Origin: Hyphomicrobiales bacterium
GTDB lineage: Bacteria > Pseudomonadota > Alphaproteobacteria > Rhizobiales > Rhizobiaceae
Length of the DNA: 64,000 bases
Reading direction: 5' to 3'
Assembly: GCA_900472485.1 (NCBI GenBank)
Contig: UCII01000028.1
Coordinates: forward strand, 1,287-65,286
In this document: in pieces, positions 27,097-38,154 of the stretch
Numbering within the stretch: position 1 is the stretch's first letter
Layout: every line of letters begins with the position of its first letter
Notes under the pieces: model-generated
Database searches by the model: none
The model's input: only the letters and a program-made list of their open reading frames with translations
What the model was told of the DNA's origin: nothing
Translations under genes and position numbers: made by a program

Positions 27097-27756
27097 CTAT
27101 CGCGCCCCGAAAATCGCCGAACCGACCCGGACGCTGGTCGCGCCGAAGGCAACCGCAATTTCATAGTCGCTGGACATGCCCATCGAAAGCTTTTCGACGC
27201 CGGCCTGCTTGGCGAGCTTTGCCAGCAGGGCAAAATGCGGCCCCGGATTTTCCTCGGCCGGCGGAATGCACATCAGGCCCTCGATCGAAAGCCGCAGCTC
27301 CCTGCGGCACAGCTCGACGAAAGCAACGGTATCGTCGGGCGCAATCCCGGCCTTTTGCGGTTCCAGCCCAGTATTGACCTGCACATAGAGCCGCACGCTC
27401 TTGCCCTGTCGCTTCATCTCGTCGGCGATGGCATGCGCAATCTTTTCCCGGTCGATGGTCTCGATGACATCGAACAGCGCCACGGCATCGGCAGCCTTGT
27501 TCGATTGCAGCGGCCCGATCAGGTGCAGCTCGATCCCGGGCGTTTCGGCTTTCAGCTCCGGCCACTTGCCCTGGCTTTCCTGTACGCGGTTCTCGCCGAA
27601 CACGCGCTGGCCGGCCGAAATCGCCGGTCGGATCTGATCGGCATCGAAAGTCTTCGAGACGGCAACGAGCTGCACGGAGCCGGCAGCTCGGCCGGCCTGA
27701 CGCTCGGCAGCCGCGATATGGGAACGGACTTCGTCCAGGCGCTCTTGAAGTTCCAT
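27097..27756 (-). CDS. YggS/PLPBP-family PLP homeostasis protein
   Basis: A 219-residue single-domain TIM-barrel protein that binds PLP without known catalysis and maintains B6 and amino-acid balance. The PLP lysine is Lys35 in LVAVSKTFD. Other landmarks are FGENRVQE, HLIGPLQSNKA and the phosphate-binding LSMGMSSDYEIAVAFGATSVRVGSAIFG near the C terminus. I chose the ATG at 27756; the frame upstream (40 more codons) does not look like this family. Divergent from leuS. Confidence 0.92.
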   Translation of the reverse strand: MELQERLDEVRSHIAAAERQAGRAAGSVQLVAVSKTFDADQIRPAISAGQRVFGENRVQESQGKWPELKAETPGIELHLIGPLQSNKAADAVALFDVIETIDREKIAHAIADEMKRQGKSVRLYVQVNTGLEPQKAGIAPDDTVAFVELCRRELRLSIEGLMCIPPAEENPGPHFALLAKLAKQAGVEKLSMGMSSDYEIAVAFGATSVRVGSAIFGAR

Positions 27757-27955
27757 CTTTTCGCCTCGATATTTGGCTTGCTTCTCAAACTTTGCAGTAA
27801 TGAGGCTCGCAGGCTTTGCCAAGGGCGAATGCGTCCGAATCCGGCTTTGCTTTGCAAGATAAGGCACTTGCTGCACCCGCTAAACTTGACGCTTGGGTGG
27901 TTTCGTGGTGAAGGTCACGCCTTAATCCCCATGATTTTCCGGAATACAAAATCAG

Positions 27956-30575
<2,620 letters not shown>

Positions 30576-30586
<11 letters not shown>

Positions 30587-31097
30587 TAGATTTTTCAAAT
30601 TCGCCCGCATCGCTGGCGTTGCGTCTCTGGTGGCCGTCGCCGGCCTTCTGTCTGCCTGCCAGGTTCGGCCGCTCTATGCCGTCAGCACCGGCGTCACGCA
30701 GAAACTGTCGGAAGTTTCCTTCTCCGACGTCGGCTCGCGCGTCGGTCTCCAGGTGCGTAACCAGCTGATCTTCATCGCGGGGCGCGGCGCAGGCGAGACC
30801 AAGACGCCGAAATACAATGTCGATCTAAGTGTCAGCTCCGGCACTGGCGGCGTGCTCTATCTTCCGTCTTCGAGTACGTCGGCCGCAGGCCGCACGACTG
30901 TGACCGTCTCCTTCACATTGAGGGAGATCGGCACCGGCAAGGTTGTCAAATCGGGTAGCCGTGCGGTGACTTCGCTCGTCGACTTCCCGACGCAGGAATT
31001 CGCCAAGCAGCGCGCAATCCGTGATTCGGAAGATCGTGCCGCCCGCGAAGTTGCCGAAATGGTCGCAGCCGATATCGCTGCCGCGCTCAGCCGCTGA
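30576..31097 (+). CDS. lptE: LPS-assembly lipoprotein LptE
   Basis: A 173-residue lipoprotein. The signal peptide ends in the lipobox LLSAC, with lipidated Cys28. LptE plugs the LptD barrel and helps insert lipopolysaccharide into the outer membrane. Similarity to LptE is mainly the CQVRPLYA start and overall size; the family is divergent. Location between leuS and holA is the usual one and supports the call. It begins with a TTG at 30576 inside the last codons of leuS (11-base overlap), so it is probably translated by coupling to leuS. Confidence 0.87.
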
Positions 31098-31110
31098 TAA
31101 AGAGCGCGGC

Positions 31111-32148
31111 ATGGCGGAAATCAAGTCTCACGAATTCGACGGATTCCTCCAAAATGCCGCGCGCAACTACCGAATCTTTGTAATCTACGGTCCGGATCGC
31201 GGCCTCGTTTCCGAACGTGCCGCGCAGATCGCTGCCAAAACCGGCGTCGATCTCAACGATGCCTTTTCTCTCATCAAACTCGACGTCGGTGACCTGCAGA
31301 ATGATGCAGGACGCCTGCTTGACGAAGTCAACGCTATCGGTCTGTTCGGTGGCGAAAAACTCGTCTGGATACGCGGCGTCGCCAATGAAAAAGCATTGGT
31401 CGATTCGCTGCAGATCATTGCCGAGAGCCCGCCCGAGGCGAGTTTCGTCATCATCGAAGCTGGCGATCTGAAGAAGGGCGCAGGTCTGCGCAAGGTGGCG
31501 GAACCGGCGCGCTCCGTCGCAACCATTGCCTGCTATGCCGACGATGCCAGAGCTCTGAATGGTTTGATCGATACGGAGCTGGCAAATGAAGGGTTGCGCA
31601 TCGCCCCGGCAGCCCGTCAGGCATTGCTCGAACTTCTGGGCGGCGACCGGATCGCCTCGCGCAACGAGGTGCGCAAACTGGCGCTTTACTGCCGCGGGCA
31701 GGGCACCATCGAAGAGAGCCATGTCATGGAGATCATCGGTGATGCCAGTGCCATTTCCACTGATGATGCCGTCGATGCCATCTTGAAGGGGGACTCCAAG
31801 GGCTTTCTGCATGCCATGCAGAAGATCGCCTCCTCCAAGACTCCGATGTTTCTCGTGCTGCAGGGCTGCCTGCGGCAATTTCAGATGCTCGATACGATGC
31901 GAGCCGAAATGGATGAAAAGCGTGTTGCCCCGGCACAGGTCATGCAGACGCACGGGCGCCATCTGCATTTCAGGCGCAAGCCGATCATAGAACAGGCCCT
32001 CAAGACCTGGTCCGGTCCTGCGATCGCCCGCGAGATGAACAGGCTGCAGTCCGCCATTCTCCAGACACGCCAGCGTGCGAGCCTCGAAGACACGATCGCG
32101 ACGCATACCCTGCTTGCGACCACCTTGCAGTCGGCACGCAAGGGCTGA
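31111..32148 (+). CDS. holA: DNA polymerase III subunit delta
   Basis: A 345-residue clamp-loader subunit that opens the beta clamp for loading at primed sites. Features are FVIYGPDRGLVSERAAQIAAKTG (residues 19-41, a degenerate AAA+ start), the DVGDLQNDAGRLLDEVNAIGLFGGEKLVWIRG stretch, and the helical C-terminal domain. I chose the ATG at 31111 (MAEIKSHEF), 13 bases after the lptE stop with GAGCG upstream. Last gene of the leuS operon and convergent with parB. Confidence 0.92.
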   Translation: MAEIKSHEFDGFLQNAARNYRIFVIYGPDRGLVSERAAQIAAKTGVDLNDAFSLIKLDVGDLQNDAGRLLDEVNAIGLFGGEKLVWIRGVANEKALVDSLQIIAESPPEASFVIIEAGDLKKGAGLRKVAEPARSVATIACYADDARALNGLIDTELANEGLRIAPAARQALLELLGGDRIASRNEVRKLALYCRGQGTIEESHVMEIIGDASAISTDDAVDAILKGDSKGFLHAMQKIASSKTPMFLVLQGCLRQFQMLDTMRAEMDEKRVAPAQVMQTHGRHLHFRRKPIIEQALKTWSGPAIAREMNRLQSAILQTRQRASLEDTIATHTLLATTLQSARKG

Positions 32149-32164
32149 TGTTTCACGGGAAACG
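32149..32164. other. Weak parS-like site
   Basis: TGTTTCACGGGAAACG lies directly after the holA stop, with two mismatches to parS (CACGGG in place of CACGTG, and the last base). It is a possible low-affinity ParB site in the spacer between convergent holA and parB. Confidence 0.4.
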
Positions 32165-32308
32165 GACGTGGATAGGCATAGGCGTAATGGATACTGAAGT
32201 AGCCTATCCCACTGTTTTTACAGGGCTATAGTACCTTTCCGCGCAAATCGCCGAAAGGTGCGTAATCGTTTCTATAACAATTTGACGTTTCATGCGAACA
32301 GAACCGTT

Positions 32309-33193
32309 TTAGCGGCGCTCCAGAAGCCGGCAGATTTCCTCCAGCTGCTCCAACGTCTTGTAGCTGATCTTCACCTGGCCGCCATTGCCGCGGTGATTGA
32401 TGGAAACATCGAGCCCGAGCGTGTCAGACAGCGTGCGCTCGAGCGCCAGCGTATCGGAATCCTTTTCATCCCTGCGCGCGCCGGCGGGGCGGGGGTCGTT
32501 CTGAGCCTTGATGTCGTTCTGCGCGAGACGTTCGGCATCGCGAACCGACATGCCCTTGGATACAACGGTTCGCGCCAGCGCGGTCGGATCGGAGGTCGAA
32601 ACCAGGGCGCGTGCATGACCGGCGGAAAGCGAGCCTGCAGCGAGCATATCGCGCACCGGATCGGGAAGCTTCAACAAACGCAGGGAGTTGGCGACATGGC
32701 TGCGGCTCTTGCCGATGATTTCGCCGAGATCGTTTTGCGTATAGCCGTGTTCGGCAATCAGCTGCTCGTAACCCAGCGCCTCTTCCAAAGGATTGAGATC
32801 TGCGCGCTGGACATTCTCGACAATGGCGATTTCCAGCGCCGTCTTGTCGTCGACATCGCGCACGATCACCGGAATTTCGATCAGCCCGGCAAGCTGAGCC
32901 GCACGCCAGCGTCTTTCACCGGCAATGATTTCAAAGCGATCGCTGGAAACTGTGCGAACGACGACCGGCTGGACGATACCGTGCTGGCGAATGGAGCTGG
33001 CGAGATCATGCAGCTCGGTCTCATCGAAATAGCGGCGAGGATTGCGTGGATTGCGGCTGATGAATTCGATCGGCACCAAGCGATCCGGATTGACGGCCGG
33101 TCTGCCGGCATCTACGGGCGTCGACTGGTCCATCTCCCCGATGAGAGCCGCCAGTCCGCGCCCGAGACGCCGCTTCGAAAGATCATCATTCAT
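32309..33193 (-). CDS. parB: Chromosome partitioning protein ParB
   Basis: A 294-residue ParB. The N terminus starts LSKRRLGRGLAALIGE, the ParA-contacting region. The CTP-binding/ParB-Srx domain carries IEFISRNPRNPRR, GERRWRAAQLAG and ENVQRADLNPLEEA (about residues 45-145). It is followed by the helix-turn-helix parS-binding domain (YTQNDLGEIIGKSRSHVANSLRLLKLP) and a C-terminal dimerisation domain. ParB loads at parS as a CTP-dependent sliding clamp and segregates the origin. It lies 36 bases downstream of parA on the same strand. Confidence 0.97.
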   Translation of the reverse strand: MNDDLSKRRLGRGLAALIGEMDQSTPVDAGRPAVNPDRLVPIEFISRNPRNPRRYFDETELHDLASSIRQHGIVQPVVVRTVSSDRFEIIAGERRWRAAQLAGLIEIPVIVRDVDDKTALEIAIVENVQRADLNPLEEALGYEQLIAEHGYTQNDLGEIIGKSRSHVANSLRLLKLPDPVRDMLAAGSLSAGHARALVSTSDPTALARTVVSKGMSVRDAERLAQNDIKAQNDPRPAGARRDEKDSDTLALERTLSDTLGLDVSINHRGNGGQVKISYKTLEQLEEICRLLERR

Positions 33194-33229
33194 CGCCGAT
33201 ACTCACTCTGGAACAAATACTAGGTCATA

Positions 33230-34027
33230 TCAGGCGGCAGCTTTTCGCTGCCGCTCTCTTTGGATCACTTCCGAAGCAAGCTGCAGATAGGCCTGGCTGC
33301 CTGCGCACTTCAGGTCGTAAAGAATGGCAGGCTTGCCGTAGGACGGCGCCTCCGACACGCGGACGTTGCGCGGAATCAACGTATGGTAGACCTTCTCGCC
33401 AAGATGGGTCCGCACATCGCTGACGACCTGCTGCGCCAGATTGTTGCGGGAATCGAACATGGTCAAGACGATTCCCTGGATATCGAGCGACGGATTGACC
33501 GTGCGCCGCACCTGATCGACCGTCTCCAGCAGCTGGCTGAGACCTTCCAGAGCGAAAAATTCGCACTGTAACGGCACCAAAACGGAATGAGCCGCGGCCA
33601 TGGCATTCATCGTTAGAAGGTTAAAGGAAGGCGGGCAGTCCACAAGAATATAGGAAAAGGCGAGAGCGTCCGACGCATTCAACGCACGCCGCAGCTTGAA
33701 AACGCGGTCCGATTGCTGCGCGATTTCCATCTCCACACCAAGAAGATCCATCGTCGATGGCACAATGAAGAGATTCGGAACGGCTGTTTCCTGCACCGTA
33801 TCCATGATCCCGTGGCTGCCCACCAGCAGATCGTAGGAGGACAGCTTGCGGTCACGGCGCTCGATGCCCAAACCCGTGCTGGCATTGCCCTGGGGATCGA
33901 GATCGACAATCAGGACGCGTTCGCCAATGGCGGCAAGAGCCGTCGCCAGGTTGATCGCGGTCGTGGTCTTGCCAACGCCGCCCTTTTGATTTGCGATGGT
34001 AATAATCCGGTTTCGCTCGCCGATCAT
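33230..34027 (-). CDS. parA: Chromosome partitioning ATPase ParA
   Basis: A 265-residue Walker-type ATPase that moves ParB-parS complexes along the nucleoid. The deviant Walker A motif KGGVGKTTT is near residues 14-22. Walker A' is VLIVDLDPQGNAS and Walker B is ILVDCPPS. I chose the ATG at 34027 (MIGERNRII). TTG at 34042 and GTG at 34036 are also in frame, and no start has a strong ribosome site. The gap to rsmG is 6-21 bases, so all of mnmG-rsmG-parA-parB may be one transcript. Confidence 0.96.
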   Translation of the reverse strand: MIGERNRIITIANQKGGVGKTTTAINLATALAAIGERVLIVDLDPQGNASTGLGIERRDRKLSSYDLLVGSHGIMDTVQETAVPNLFIVPSTMDLLGVEMEIAQQSDRVFKLRRALNASDALAFSYILVDCPPSFNLLTMNAMAAAHSVLVPLQCEFFALEGLSQLLETVDQVRRTVNPSLDIQGIVLTMFDSRNNLAQQVVSDVRTHLGEKVYHTLIPRNVRVSEAPSYGKPAILYDLKCAGSQAYLQLASEVIQRERQRKAAA

Positions 34028-34048
34028 CTGCCGCACATCCAATTATGG

Positions 34049-34666
34049 TTAAATCAGGCGTCGAAGACGACTTAGCTCCAGAATGACGGAATCTCGCTCA
34101 ACGACACTCTGATGTTTTACCAGATCGAATTCCCAACGACCACGGGCTTTCTGCAGCTCGCGTTCGTAATCCCGGCCTTTATGTAGAAACAGGCGCAGAT
34201 TTTCATTGCGCTCGAGCCAGGGAGCTGCGTAATCCAGCAACAGTTCAAGCTCCGCAAGCGCCCGGGCCGAGATAACATCGCAGGTCTGGATCGCAGCCGG
34301 CGCCTCTTCGATACGAATGGCATGAACAGCGCCCCGGGCCGCGCATTCCCGTAGACAGACACGTAAAAAAGCAGCCTTTTTCTGATTGCTTTCGACCAGA
34401 TCGACATGTCCGGCACCCTTTTCGGCTAGCAGGATTGCCGTTATCACGCCCGGAAATCCGCCGCCGCTCCCTAAATCGACCCAACGGTCGGCTGCCGGAT
34501 GCAGCTGGAAAATCTGCGCACTATCCGCGATATGGCGACGCCAGAGATCGTCGATCGTAGACGGCGCGACAAGATTGATGGTCTTCGCCCATTTCTGGAA
34601 AAGCTGCGCAAAATGCTGCAGCCGTTCCTGTGTTTCACGTGAAACACGCACACCGTTCAATTCCAT
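34049..34666 (-). CDS. rsmG: 16S rRNA m7G527 methyltransferase
   Basis: A 205-residue SAM-dependent methyltransferase (formerly GidB) that makes m7G527 in 16S rRNA; loss of such enzymes gives low-level streptomycin resistance. The SAM loop is WVDLGSGGGFPGVITAIL near residue 65, followed by VDLVESNQKKAAFL. Codons for VSRET near residue 8 are also a perfect parS site (34631-34646). The ATG at 34666 lies 29 bases downstream of mnmG. Confidence 0.95.
   Translation of the reverse strand: MELNGVRVSRETQERLQHFAQLFQKWAKTINLVAPSTIDDLWRRHIADSAQIFQLHPAADRWVDLGSGGGFPGVITAILLAEKGAGHVDLVESNQKKAAFLRVCLRECAARGAVHAIRIEEAPAAIQTCDVISARALAELELLLDYAAPWLERNENLRLFLHKGRDYERELQKARGRWEFDLVKHQSVVERDSVILELSRLRRLI
34631..34646. 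other. parS: Perfect parS site
   Basis: TGTTTCACGTGAAACA is an exact match to the bacterial parS consensus and a perfect 16-base palindrome. It lies inside the 5' coding part of rsmG, where it encodes Val-Ser-Arg-Glu-Thr. It is about 6.6 kb from the proposed oriC and 0.6 kb from parA. Confidence 0.95.
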
Positions 34667-34695
34667 ACTATGGACTCTCTAGCCTTGTAGTCGTG

Positions 34696-36579
34696 TCAGG
34701 AAACGAGCTTCTGTTCGTCCGGTATGCTCATTTTTCTTAAATAAGCCAATAGCAAAGAAATAGCCGCGGGCGTCATCCCGTCAATGCGCGACGCCTGGGC
34801 GATATTCTTGGGCCGCGCCGTCCCCAACTTCTGCTTCAGCTCATTTGACAATCCCGAAAGAACGGAAAAATCAAATTCCGCCGGGATCACGCGCTCTTCT
34901 TCCCTACGAGCCTGAATAATATCAGCTGTCTGGCGATCCATATAGACGGCATAGGCCGCTTCAATCTCAATGGCTTCGGCCACGTTGCGCTCGATGGACT
35001 GCAATTGCGGCCAGAGCCGCGACAAGTTCTCCACCGACTGCCCAGGATGAGAAAGGAGCTCATAGGCAGAACGCCGCTGACCATCCTTATTGAGATGCAT
35101 ACCGCCCTTTTCAGCTTCGTTCGGCGTTATGGTCAAGCTTCTCAGCTGATCACGCGTCTGTTCAAGCCTCTTCAGATATTGGCCGAAACGCGCTGCGCGG
35201 CCGAAACCGACGCAGCCCAAGGCAAGCCCGACCGGCGTCAGGCGGACGTCAGCATTGTCCGCGCGGAGCGACAAGCGATATTCCGCGCGGGATGTGAACA
35301 TACGATACGGCTCCGCCACGCCCCGCGAGGTCAAATCGTCGATCATCACACCGATATAGGATTCCGTTCGGCTAAACTCGATGGCTTTGCCGCCGCTGGC
35401 GAAACGCGCCGCATTCAGCCCTGCGACGAGACCCTGAGCGCCAGCCTCCTCATAGCCGGTCGTACCGTTGATCTGGCCAGCCAGGAAAAGTCCAGGAATC
35501 TTTTCCACTTCGAGGGACAGCTTCAATTCGCGGGGATCGACATGATCATACTCGATGGCATAGGCGTGCTGGAGAATGCGAACTCGTTCCAGACCCGGAA
35601 TGGTCTTGATGAATTCATCCTGAACATCCTCGGGCAGGGAAGTCGATATGCCATTTGGATAGACGGTGTTGTCATCCAGACCCTCCGGCTCAAGAAAGAT
35701 TTGATGACCGTCACGCTCCCCGAATTTGACGATCTTATCTTCGATCGATGGGCAATAGCGTGGTCCTATGCCTTCAATCTGACCGGAATACATTGCCGAA
35801 CGCTTCAGGTTTTCGGCGATAATCCTATGGGTTTCGGGCGCCGTGCGGGTTACCCCGCATTCGATCTGCGGATTCACGATGGAATCGGTCATGAAAGAGA
35901 ACGGCGTCGGATCTTCGTCCGCACCCTGACGTCCGACAGAATCCCAATCGATGCTCGCCCCATCGAGGCGAGCCGGCGTTCCGGTTTTTAATCGACCCAG
36001 AGCAAGGCCGTGTCGCAACAATGTCGCAGAAAGTCCGAGGGACGGCTCTTCGCCAACGCGGCCAGCCGGTATCTTCTTGTCGCCAATATGAATGAGACCG
36101 CGAAGAAAAGTTCCTGTTGTCAGAACAACGGCCCCGCAGCGAAAGGCGCGGCCGTCCTTCAAGATCACCGCGGACACCCTGCCGTGCTCGAAGGTAAGAT
36201 CAAAAGCATCGCCTTCGATAACCTCAAGATTGTCGATCGCGTTGATCTCCGCCTGCATGGCCAGGCGATAGAGCTTGCGATCTGCCTGGGTGCGGGGACC
36301 GCGCACGGCGGGACCCTTCTTGCGATTGAGCATGCGGAATTGAATACCAGCCGCATCCGCAACGCGGCCCATCAAGCCGTCAAGGGCGTCAATTTCTCGA
36401 ACCAGATGACCTTTGCCGAGACCGCCAATGGCGGGGTTGCAGGACATAACGCCGATCGTGTCGCGCTTGTGCGTTACCAGTGCCGTGCGCGCACCAAGGC
36501 GTGCGGCCGCAGCGGCAGCTTCGCTGCCTGCATGGCCGCCACCCACAACGATCACGTCATACGCTTTATCGAACATCAT
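34696..36579 (-). CDS. mnmG: tRNA uridine-5-carboxymethylaminomethyl enzyme MnmG
   Basis: A 627-residue FAD protein (GidA). With MnmE it installs the carboxymethylaminomethyl group at wobble U34 of several tRNAs. The FAD-binding GGGHAGSEAAAAAARLG is near residue 12. The conserved SCNPAIGGLGKGHLVREIDALDG follows, with the catalytic Cys region near 45, and a helical C-terminal domain binds MnmE/tRNA. Two adjacent ATGs at 36579 and 36576 follow GAGGACC; the first is given. Downstream of mnmE across a 100-base spacer holding two parS-like sites. Confidence 0.97.
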   Translation of the reverse strand: MMFDKAYDVIVVGGGHAGSEAAAAAARLGARTALVTHKRDTIGVMSCNPAIGGLGKGHLVREIDALDGLMGRVADAAGIQFRMLNRKKGPAVRGPRTQADRKLYRLAMQAEINAIDNLEVIEGDAFDLTFEHGRVSAVILKDGRAFRCGAVVLTTGTFLRGLIHIGDKKIPAGRVGEEPSLGLSATLLRHGLALGRLKTGTPARLDGASIDWDSVGRQGADEDPTPFSFMTDSIVNPQIECGVTRTAPETHRIIAENLKRSAMYSGQIEGIGPRYCPSIEDKIVKFGERDGHQIFLEPEGLDDNTVYPNGISTSLPEDVQDEFIKTIPGLERVRILQHAYAIEYDHVDPRELKLSLEVEKIPGLFLAGQINGTTGYEEAGAQGLVAGLNAARFASGGKAIEFSRTESYIGVMIDDLTSRGVAEPYRMFTSRAEYRLSLRADNADVRLTPVGLALGCVGFGRAARFGQYLKRLEQTRDQLRSLTITPNEAEKGGMHLNKDGQRRSAYELLSHPGQSVENLSRLWPQLQSIERNVAEAIEIEAAYAVYMDRQTADIIQARREEERVIPAEFDFSVLSGLSNELKQKLGTARPKNIAQASRIDGMTPAAISLLLAYLRKMSIPDEQKLVS

Positions 36580-36631
36580 CAGGTCCTCGGTCGTGCCGCT
36601 TGTTTGGCACACCAATTTCAGGAGTCAAGAA

Positions 36632-36647
36632 GGTTTCACGTGAAACG
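36632..36647. other. parS: parS-like site
   Basis: GGTTTCACGTGAAACG has a perfect 14-base core palindrome and differs from parS only at the outer bases. It is in the mnmE-mnmG spacer, 24 bases from the next site. Confidence 0.8.
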
Positions 36648-36670
36648 TCAATCAAGAAGCTCAGGCGCTC

Positions 36671-36686
36671 TGTTTCACGTGAATCA
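36671..36686. other. parS: parS-like site overlapping the mnmE stop
   Basis: TGTTTCACGTGAATCA has one mismatch to parS. The last three bases are the complement of the mnmE stop codon TGA, so the site begins within the mnmE reading frame. Confidence 0.8.
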
Positions 36687-37997
36687 TTTTCCTATGCAGA
36701 ATTCCGAGAAGATTACATCAAGCAAATCTTCCACATCGACCCGTCCGGTAATGCGCCCAAGGCTTGTTGCCGCCTGTCTCAGGTATTCGGCTCTGATATC
36801 CAGACCGCGATCTTCCAAAGCCAATGCAGCTTCAACCGCGTTAAGGCTCTCGGCAAGCAGGGTGCGATGGCGCAGCCGGCTCGGCAAAGCGAGCGACAAC
36901 ATCCCGGAACGGGCCTGCAGATCCTGGCGAAGAAGCTCGTGCAATTCCGCCAGGCCTGAGCCAGTGGTCGAGGAAATCAACAAATCATAGCCGTTGGCTT
37001 CTTCCCCGGCGTGAATATCCGCTTTCGTACCGATAGTCAGGACCTTACCGGGAAAACCGGGAAAACTCCGCTGCGCCTCACTGCCGATCTCGGCAAGAGA
37101 CAGAACAAGATCCGCATCCGCAACTGTCCGTAGCGCCCGGCGAATGCCTTCACGCTCGACGACCTCATCCGTTTCCCGCAGGCCCGCCGTATCATAAAGC
37201 TTGACCGCATATCCTTCGATATTCAGATCGACATGCAGCACGTCGCGGGTCGTGCCGGCAATATCGGTGACGATCGCCACCTCGCGCTTTGCCAATGCAT
37301 TCATGAGACTGGACTTGCCGGCATTGGGCGCGCCTGCAATGACCACCTTCAAGCCGTCGCGAATGATTTCGCCGAGATCGGCGCCGGCAAGATGATCGGA
37401 AATTTCAAGACGCAGCCGCTTCATATCGGCCCATACCATGTCCGAGACGGAACCAGGCACATCGTCTTCATCAGCGAAATCGAGTTCCGCCTCGATCAGA
37501 GCGCGTGCCCGCGTCAGCCTGTCGGCCCAACCGTTATAGATATCCGACAGTCCGCCGGCCGCATGCTCCAGCGCGAGCCTGCGCTGCATCTCCGTTTCAG
37601 CACCGATGAGATCGGCAAGGCCTTCCACCTCAACGAGATCCATCTTTCCATTCTCGAGGGCTCGCCGCGAAAACTCACCATGCTCCGCCAAACGACAATT
37701 CTCAAAGGTCGAGAGCTCCTTGAGAAGCGCATTCACCACGGCTTTGCCACCGTGAACATGAATCTCCACGCAATCTTCGCCCGTGAAAGAGGCGAGACCC
37801 GGAAAAACCAGCACAAGGCCACGATCAATGACCAGATCGTTACGAGTCCGAATCGTTCTAAGTGCAGCTTGTCGGGGCTGCGGCAACACGCCAGCAAGAG
37901 CTTCAGCAATGCGAAGCGCCAGATTTCCGCTGATGCGGATCACGGCGACGCCGGCCGGCAAGCCGCCGCTGGACAAAGCATAGATCGTCTCGTTCAT
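36684..37997 (-). CDS. mnmE: tRNA modification GTPase MnmE
   Basis: A 437-residue GTPase (TrmE), the partner of MnmG in wobble-uridine modification. The N-terminal formyl-THF-binding domain (about 1-120) starts ETIYALSSGGLPAGVAVIRISG. A helical domain follows. The G domain has the P loop GAPNAGKSSLMNAL near residue 225, DIAGTTRD, and DTAGLRETDE. The C terminus ends FCIGK with the active Cys. The ATG at 37997 (MNETIY) is chosen; another in-frame ATG lies three codons earlier (38006). The frame further upstream contains the rho terminator. Confidence 0.96.
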   Translation of the reverse strand: MNETIYALSSGGLPAGVAVIRISGNLALRIAEALAGVLPQPRQAALRTIRTRNDLVIDRGLVLVFPGLASFTGEDCVEIHVHGGKAVVNALLKELSTFENCRLAEHGEFSRRALENGKMDLVEVEGLADLIGAETEMQRRLALEHAAGGLSDIYNGWADRLTRARALIEAELDFADEDDVPGSVSDMVWADMKRLRLEISDHLAGADLGEIIRDGLKVVIAGAPNAGKSSLMNALAKREVAIVTDIAGTTRDVLHVDLNIEGYAVKLYDTAGLRETDEVVEREGIRRALRTVADADLVLSLAEIGSEAQRSFPGFPGKVLTIGTKADIHAGEEANGYDLLISSTTGSGLAELHELLRQDLQARSGMLSLALPSRLRHRTLLAESLNAVEAALALEDRGLDIRAEYLRQAATSLGRITGRVDVEDLLDVIFSEFCIGK

Positions 37998-38063
37998 CGT
38001 CAGCATAAGATTGATCCGCATCCGAATCGATCGCCTCGCGTTCCTCGAGGTCGGCTTCTGATC

Positions 38064-38100
38064 CCAAAAAACAAAATCGGGCCGCAATACGCAGCCCGAT
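38064..38100 (-). terminator. Intrinsic terminator downstream of rho
   Basis: Read on the - strand, ATCGGGC and GCCCGAT form a stem with additional GC pairs around GTATT, followed by TTTTGTTTTTTGGG. It lies 55-90 bases past the rho stop and before mnmE, so the gene for the Rho factor appears to end at a Rho-independent terminator. Confidence 0.8.
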
Positions 38101-38154
38101 CATAACATCCTAAAAGCACCGTCAAAGCGCCGATTTGATGAATCCGGCTAAGGA

